A DNA stretch of 19,552 nt. It comes from Actinomycetota bacterium (GTDB lineage Bacteria; Actinomycetota; Acidimicrobiia; Actinomarinales; Actinomarinaceae). This document shows positions 16,363-19,552 of the stretch, piece after piece. The notes under the pieces were generated by a model. The model was not told the DNA's origin and made no database searches. It saw only the letters and a program-made list of their open reading frames with translations. The position numbers and the translations under genes are program-made. The stretch spans positions 1 to 19,552 of the forward strand of contig JAQCEB010000014.1 in the NCBI GenBank assembly GCA_027729925.1, written 5' to 3'. Each line of letters starts with the position of its first letter. The first letter of the stretch is position 1.

Positions 16363-16370
16363 AGTATAAT
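16363..16370. promoter_or_regulatory. Overlapping divergent -10 boxes for ssrA and the 214-residue gene
   Basis: AGTATAAT contains TATAAT on the plus strand (16365-16370, 22 bases before the mature tmRNA 5' end) and TATACT on the minus strand (16363-16368), directed toward the gene at 16340. The minus mRNA would have a short leader carrying AAGGA. The plus transcript would need about 16 bases trimmed by RNase P. No strong -35 is seen on the plus strand (TTTTAA at 16342-16347 with 17-base spacing). Confidence 0.5.
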
Positions 16371-16392
16371 TTTATAGCTTATTAAAGAGTAT

Positions 16393-16728
16393 GGGGGTGA
16401 ACTGGCTTCGACTTTGAAGTGAGTCTCTCAGTAGCGAGTCGAGGGTCCTAGGGCCTCGTTAAAAACGTAGGAAAAAAATATAACTGCCAAACCTAAGTTG
16501 GCTTTAGCAGCATAAGCTGCTCGTCACCTATCGGGGCTCCCACCTCGGATAGCAATGGCGTCGCAATGTGGGATGCTGAGTTAGGATACCGACTAACTTT
16601 TAAGATTTAGGTAAACCTACCAGGTCATAGGTTCCGATGACTAGCCTGTTAGTAAATCATCGGATGCACTCGGAGAAGCTGTTAGGTAGCTTGGAAGGAC
16701 CGGGGTTCGACTCCCCGCACCTCCACCA
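16393..16728 (+). ncRNA. ssrA: tmRNA (SsrA RNA)
   Basis: tmRNA with SmpB rescues ribosomes stalled on truncated mRNAs by acting first as alanyl-tRNA and then as a short mRNA that adds a degradation tag. The acceptor stem pairs 16393-16399 (GGGGGTG) with 16718-16724 (CACCTCC), including the G3-U wobble that alanyl-tRNA synthetase requires. A725 and encoded CCA (726-728) complete the end. The T arm is CGGGG-TTCGACT-CCCCG (16701-16717), and the D-like loop contains GGCTTCGAC. The tag frame ends GCT-TTA-GCA-GCA-TAA (stop 16513-16515), and the stop lies in the loop of a perfect 6-base hairpin (AGCAGC-ATAA-GCTGCT, 16506-16521), as in helix 5 of other tmRNAs. One-piece RNA, 336 bases. The downstream part shows pseudoknot-like complementarity. 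Confidence 0.97.
16486..16515 (+). other. tmRNA tag reading frame, probable peptide AKPKLALAA
   Basis: The likely resume codon is GCC at 16486, preceded by TAACT at -5 to -1; this resembles E. coli TAGTC-GCA and mycobacterial TAAGC-GCC. It encodes A-K-P-K-L-A-L-A-A then TAA, with a first Ala coming from the charged tmRNA. The LALAA end is the expected ClpXP-type degron. An upstream in-frame TAG at 16468-16470 limits any longer tag to 14 codons. The exact resume codon is inferred. Confidence 0.7.
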
Positions 16729-16731
16729 AAA

Positions 16732-17910
16732 ATGAATAACTCTTATGATTTTATTGTTATCGGTGCTGGCATTGTTGGTGCCTCAACTGCATTAGAGCTT
16801 AAAAAACAAGGTCATCAAGTTTTAATTTTAGAAAAAGAAAAATCACCAGGCTTGCACCAATCGGGGAGAAACTCAGGTGTTATTCATTCAGGAATATATT
16901 ACAAACCTAATTCATTTAAATCGAACTTATGTATTAGAGGCAGAGAGCTCTTATTAGAGTTTATTGATATTGAGAAAGTTCCGAATAGAGTAGAGGGCAA
17001 GCTTGTTGTTGATGATCAAATTTCTAAAATTGAAGATTTATTTTTAAGAGCACAAAATTTAGGTATGAAAGACGTATCAATCTTTGATAAAAAAGAAATT
17101 CTGGAAAAAGAACCTTATTGTAAATTTGAATCAGCACTTTATGTTCCCCAAGCAGGTGTTGTTGACTATAAAGTTGTTACTGAAAAAATTATTTCAAAAT
17201 TTCTCTCATTAGGTGGAGAAGTTAAATATTTCAATCAAGTTAATGCAATTGAAGATAGCAGGTATCTTAAGAAAATATTTACCTCACATAATCAATTTGA
17301 AACCGAATTTTTAATAAATTGTGCAGGTTTATATTCTGATACTGTTGCAAAACTGGATAATTTAGAACCAAATTTACAAATTATTCCATTTAGAGGAGAA
17401 TATTTCACAATAGATTCCAATAAATCAAAATATGTTAATAATATGATTTATCCAATTGCTAATCCTAATTTACCCTTTCTTGGGATTCACTTAACAAAAA
17501 CAATAGATGGAAATATTGAAGCAGGTCCAAATGCAGTGCTAGCTTTTGCTAAAGAAGGATATGATTGGTCAACTTTTAATGTAAAAGAATTTGCATCAAC
17601 AATTAGTTACAAAGGAATGTGGAAACTAGGTAAGAAGTATTTAAAAACTGGTTTAAGTGAAATGTATAGATCGTTAAATAAAAAAGTTTTCTTAACTGAA
17701 ATTTCTAAATTTATTCCTGATATTAATGCAAATGATCTCACCCCAAGAGTTTCTGGTGTAAGAGCTCAAGCAGTAGATATTAATGGTAATTTAGTAGATG
17801 ATTTTGTTTTTGAGTCAAAAGATAATTCACTACATGTACTTAACGCTCCCTCACCTGCTGCTACGTCATCATTTGCAATAGGAGAGTATATAGCTAGTAA
17901 AGTCTCTTAA
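16732..17910 (+). CDS. lhgO: L-2-hydroxyglutarate oxidase (FAD-dependent)
   Basis: LhgO oxidises L-2-hydroxyglutarate, a side product of central metabolism or a lysine-degradation intermediate, to 2-oxoglutarate, passing electrons to oxygen or quinones. The 392 residues have an N-terminal FAD Rossmann motif (VIGAGIVGAS, E34 at the end of the second strand), the hallmark LHQSGRNSGVIHSGIYY (41-57), PFRGEYF, and the C-terminal PRVSGVRAQ and NAPSPAATSSFAIGEYI segments of the DAO/LhgO family. The ATG is the only start that keeps the FAD motif; it lies 3 bases after the tmRNA CCA, leaving no room for a ribosome binding site outside the tmRNA body. Its TAA shares the TTAA palindrome at 17907-17910 with the restored stop of the opposing ABC gene. 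Confidence 0.88.
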   Translation: MNNSYDFIVIGAGIVGASTALELKKQGHQVLILEKEKSPGLHQSGRNSGVIHSGIYYKPNSFKSNLCIRGRELLLEFIDIEKVPNRVEGKLVVDDQISKIEDLFLRAQNLGMKDVSIFDKKEILEKEPYCKFESALYVPQAGVVDYKVVTEKIISKFLSLGGEVKYFNQVNAIEDSRYLKKIFTSHNQFETEFLINCAGLYSDTVAKLDNLEPNLQIIPFRGEYFTIDSNKSKYVNNMIYPIANPNLPFLGIHLTKTIDGNIEAGPNAVLAFAKEGYDWSTFNVKEFASTISYKGMWKLGKKYLKTGLSEMYRSLNKKVFLTEISKFIPDINANDLTPRVSGVRAQAVDINGNLVDDFVFESKDNSLHVLNAPSPAATSSFAIGEYIASKVS

Positions 17911-19552
17911 GCTCTTTCACCTGTCTGAACTGACCAAAGACTTCTATAGACACCACCAAGATTCATCATGAGTGCCAGTTTCGGTTACTACGCCATTTTC
18001 TAATACATAAATACAGTCAGCATTTCTAATAGTTGATAATCTATGTGCTATCACGATGACGGTTCTATCTTGTTTTAAAACGTCAAGCGATCTTTGAATC
18101 GCAGCTTCAGTTTCATTATCTACCGAGGAGGTTGCTTCATCTAAGATTAATATTTCAGGATTTTTTAAAATTGCTCTAGCAATGGATATTCTTTGACGTT
18201 GACCTCCTGAAAGTTTTTGTCCTCTCTCACCAACAATAGTATTTTCCATATTTGGTAAATCTTTAATGAAGTCAATTGCTTCTGATTGTTTTGCAGCATC
18301 CCATATTTCTTCTTCAGTTGCATTTAAGTTTCCATAAGCAATGTTTTCAAAAACAGTTCCTTCAAATAAGAAAACATCCTGGCTAACTAATCCAATTTTG
18401 TCTCGTAAAGTTGAAAGCTTAAAATCTTTTAACTCAGTATTATCATATAAAATTTTTCCAGAGTTAATTTCGTAAAGTCGTAAAAGTAATTTTATTAAGG
18501 TAGATTTTCCAGATCCTGTACTTCCAACAATAGCTGTTGTATGACCACTTTTGATATTTAAAGAGACTTGGTTCAAAACTTTAAAGTTTTCAACATACGA
18601 AAAATTTACGTCTTGTAAAGATATTTGATTTTCTAACTTTTCAAACTTTATATCTCCATCTTGAATTTCAGGTATTTCAGTTTTTAAAGAATAGATCCTC
18701 CTAAATGAAGCCATAGCACGTTGGTATAAATCAAATGTATCGCCGAGTTCTGTTAGTGGCCAAAGGAGTCGTTGTGTTATAAAAAGTAGAACTGAATACA
18801 TAGCTACTTTGATTTCTCCATCTAAAGCTAAAAATCCACCAATTAATAATGTTGCAGTAAATCCAAAAAGAATAGCAATTCTAATAATGGGAATAAAAGC
18901 TGCAGATAATTTAATTGCATGATAATTTGCTGATTTAACTTCTAAAGAAGAATCAGTAATTCTCTCCAATTCTTTATTTTCTCTAGTAAAACTTTTAACA
19001 TTTAATATTCCAGAAATTGAGTTAGAGAGGTTAGAGTTCAAAGACTCTATAGTTTGTCTAATTTTTTCATATCTTGATGCAATTTTTGATGTAAATTTGA
19101 AGGATCCAAAAATAATTACGGGAATTGGTATAAATGCAAACAAAGCAATAACTGGTGAAATATAAAGAAAAGTACCACCAATTACTAGAACTGTTGTGGT
19201 TGTTTGAATTAACTTGTTAGCACCTGTATCAAGAAATCTTTCAAGCTGATTTACATCGTCATTCAAGATAGCCATTAATCTTCCAGATGACTTATTTTCA
19301 AAATATTTTATATCAAGTGTTAATACATTTTTAAACGTTTCAGTTCTTAAACTATGTTCAATATCTTGTGATATACCCCTCCAGGTAACAGCAGATAAAT
19401 AATCAAAAAGTGATTCTAGACCCCAAATAACAAAAGTGAGAATTGCCAAAACAATTAGTTGATGTCTTCTATCTGCAAACCCAAAACCAGAAAGAAATGA
19501 TTCACTACCTTCAACCACAATATCGATAGCAATGCCAATCAGCACTGGAGGG
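17907..19552 (-). CDS. ABC exporter, fused membrane and ATPase domains; 5' truncated by window edge; C-terminal frameshift
   Basis: This is a half-transporter of the MsbA/multidrug type: a membrane domain (visible from the first helix PPVLIGIAIDIVV, codons 19551 onward) followed by an ATPase. Numbered from GTG 19545, Walker A GSTGSGKST is 341-349, LSGGQ 445-449, Walker B ILILDEATSS with D469/E470, and the switch histidine 501. The intracellular loop SGRLMAILNDDVNQLE is typical. GTG 19545 is an internal Val; reading continues as Pro-Pro to the edge, so the true start is outside. At the C-terminus the frame goes GTHDESWWCL-stop (17944), but the frame starting at 17957 reads GGVYRSLWSVQTGERA-stop (17907), the expected family ending. 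A small deletion (likely 8 bases by spacing) or sequence error near 17958-17961 broke the frame. ATP-binding residues are unaffected. Substrate unknown. Confidence 0.88.

Noticed and set aside
16471..16485. Longer tmRNA tag including NIT or EKNIT before AKPK
   Set aside because: The TAACT before GCC 16486 fits the usual pre-resume pattern best; an upstream in-frame TAG limits the tag, but this is not fully excluded.
17957..17964. Programmed frameshift in the ABC transporter
   Set aside because: There is no slippery heptamer, Shine-Dalgarno-like stimulator or following structure, and residue spacing suggests missing bases, so mutation or sequence error is simpler.
19543..19545. GTG 19545 as the start of the ABC transporter
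   Set aside because: The frame stays open to the window edge and reads Pro-Pro before it, typical of the first-helix region of exporters; the true start is outside.
1..19552. CRISPR array, insertion sequence, prophage or defence island
   Set aside because: No spaced direct repeats, transposase, integrase or phage genes were seen; all genes are housekeeping-like.

Overview
The window is AT-rich (roughly one third G+C by eye) and very densely packed. Several genes point to an actinobacterium: a bacterial proteasome activator (Bpa) with the C-terminal GQYL motif, a DUF3152 metzincin-like secreted protein, an F420/flavin PPOX-family enzyme, a mycoredoxin-like glutaredoxin, and the order secA-prfB-ftsE-ftsX-M23 peptidase-smpB. 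The low G+C, almost absent intergenic space and interlocked stop codons suggest a streamlined, probably aquatic lineage such as the low-GC marine Actinomarina group. That placement is inference; no search was run.

Layout. Positions 1-9353 are one co-directional plus-strand run with gaps of 0-8 bases: the 3' end of a probable phosphomannomutase/phosphoglucomutase, an SIS-domain glucose/mannose-6-phosphate isomerase, an archaeal/Thermotoga-type S-adenosylhomocysteine hydrolase, SecA, release factor RF2 (with an intact programmed +1 frameshift site that hides its first 67 residues from simple ORF calling), the FtsE/FtsX pair, a coiled-coil LytM (M23) peptidase and SmpB. A gamma-glutamyltransferase-family gene follows on the minus strand, overlapping smpB tail to tail. 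Next is a plus-strand redox cluster (thioredoxin, an unknown one-pass membrane protein, mycoredoxin-like protein), then bpa on the minus strand, diverging from a plus-strand hisN and SerA-like pair. Then come the DUF3152 gene (minus), a PPOX gene (plus) and an unrecognised 214-residue gene (minus). The tmRNA gene ssrA follows, with lhgO starting only 3 bases after its CCA end. The window closes with an ABC exporter on the minus strand that runs off the right edge and carries an apparent frameshift near its C-terminus.

How the genes fit together. smpB and ssrA, the two halves of trans-translation, are both present but about 7 kb apart. RF2, which reads UGA and controls its own synthesis by frameshifting, sits between SecA and the FtsEX-peptidase module that links the divisome to septal wall hydrolysis. 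Thioredoxin and the CGDC glutaredoxin are neighbours of the proteasome activator.

No stretch over 300 bases lacks a gene. The largest gaps (84-97 bases) hold probable promoters or one hairpin. No IS element, CRISPR array, phage gene or ordinary tRNA was seen. I found no obviously new multi-gene system. The points most worth a second look are the tmRNA-lhgO junction, the RF2 frameshift inside a translationally coupled operon, the ABC C-terminal frameshift, and two small uncharacterised genes (86 and 214 residues).
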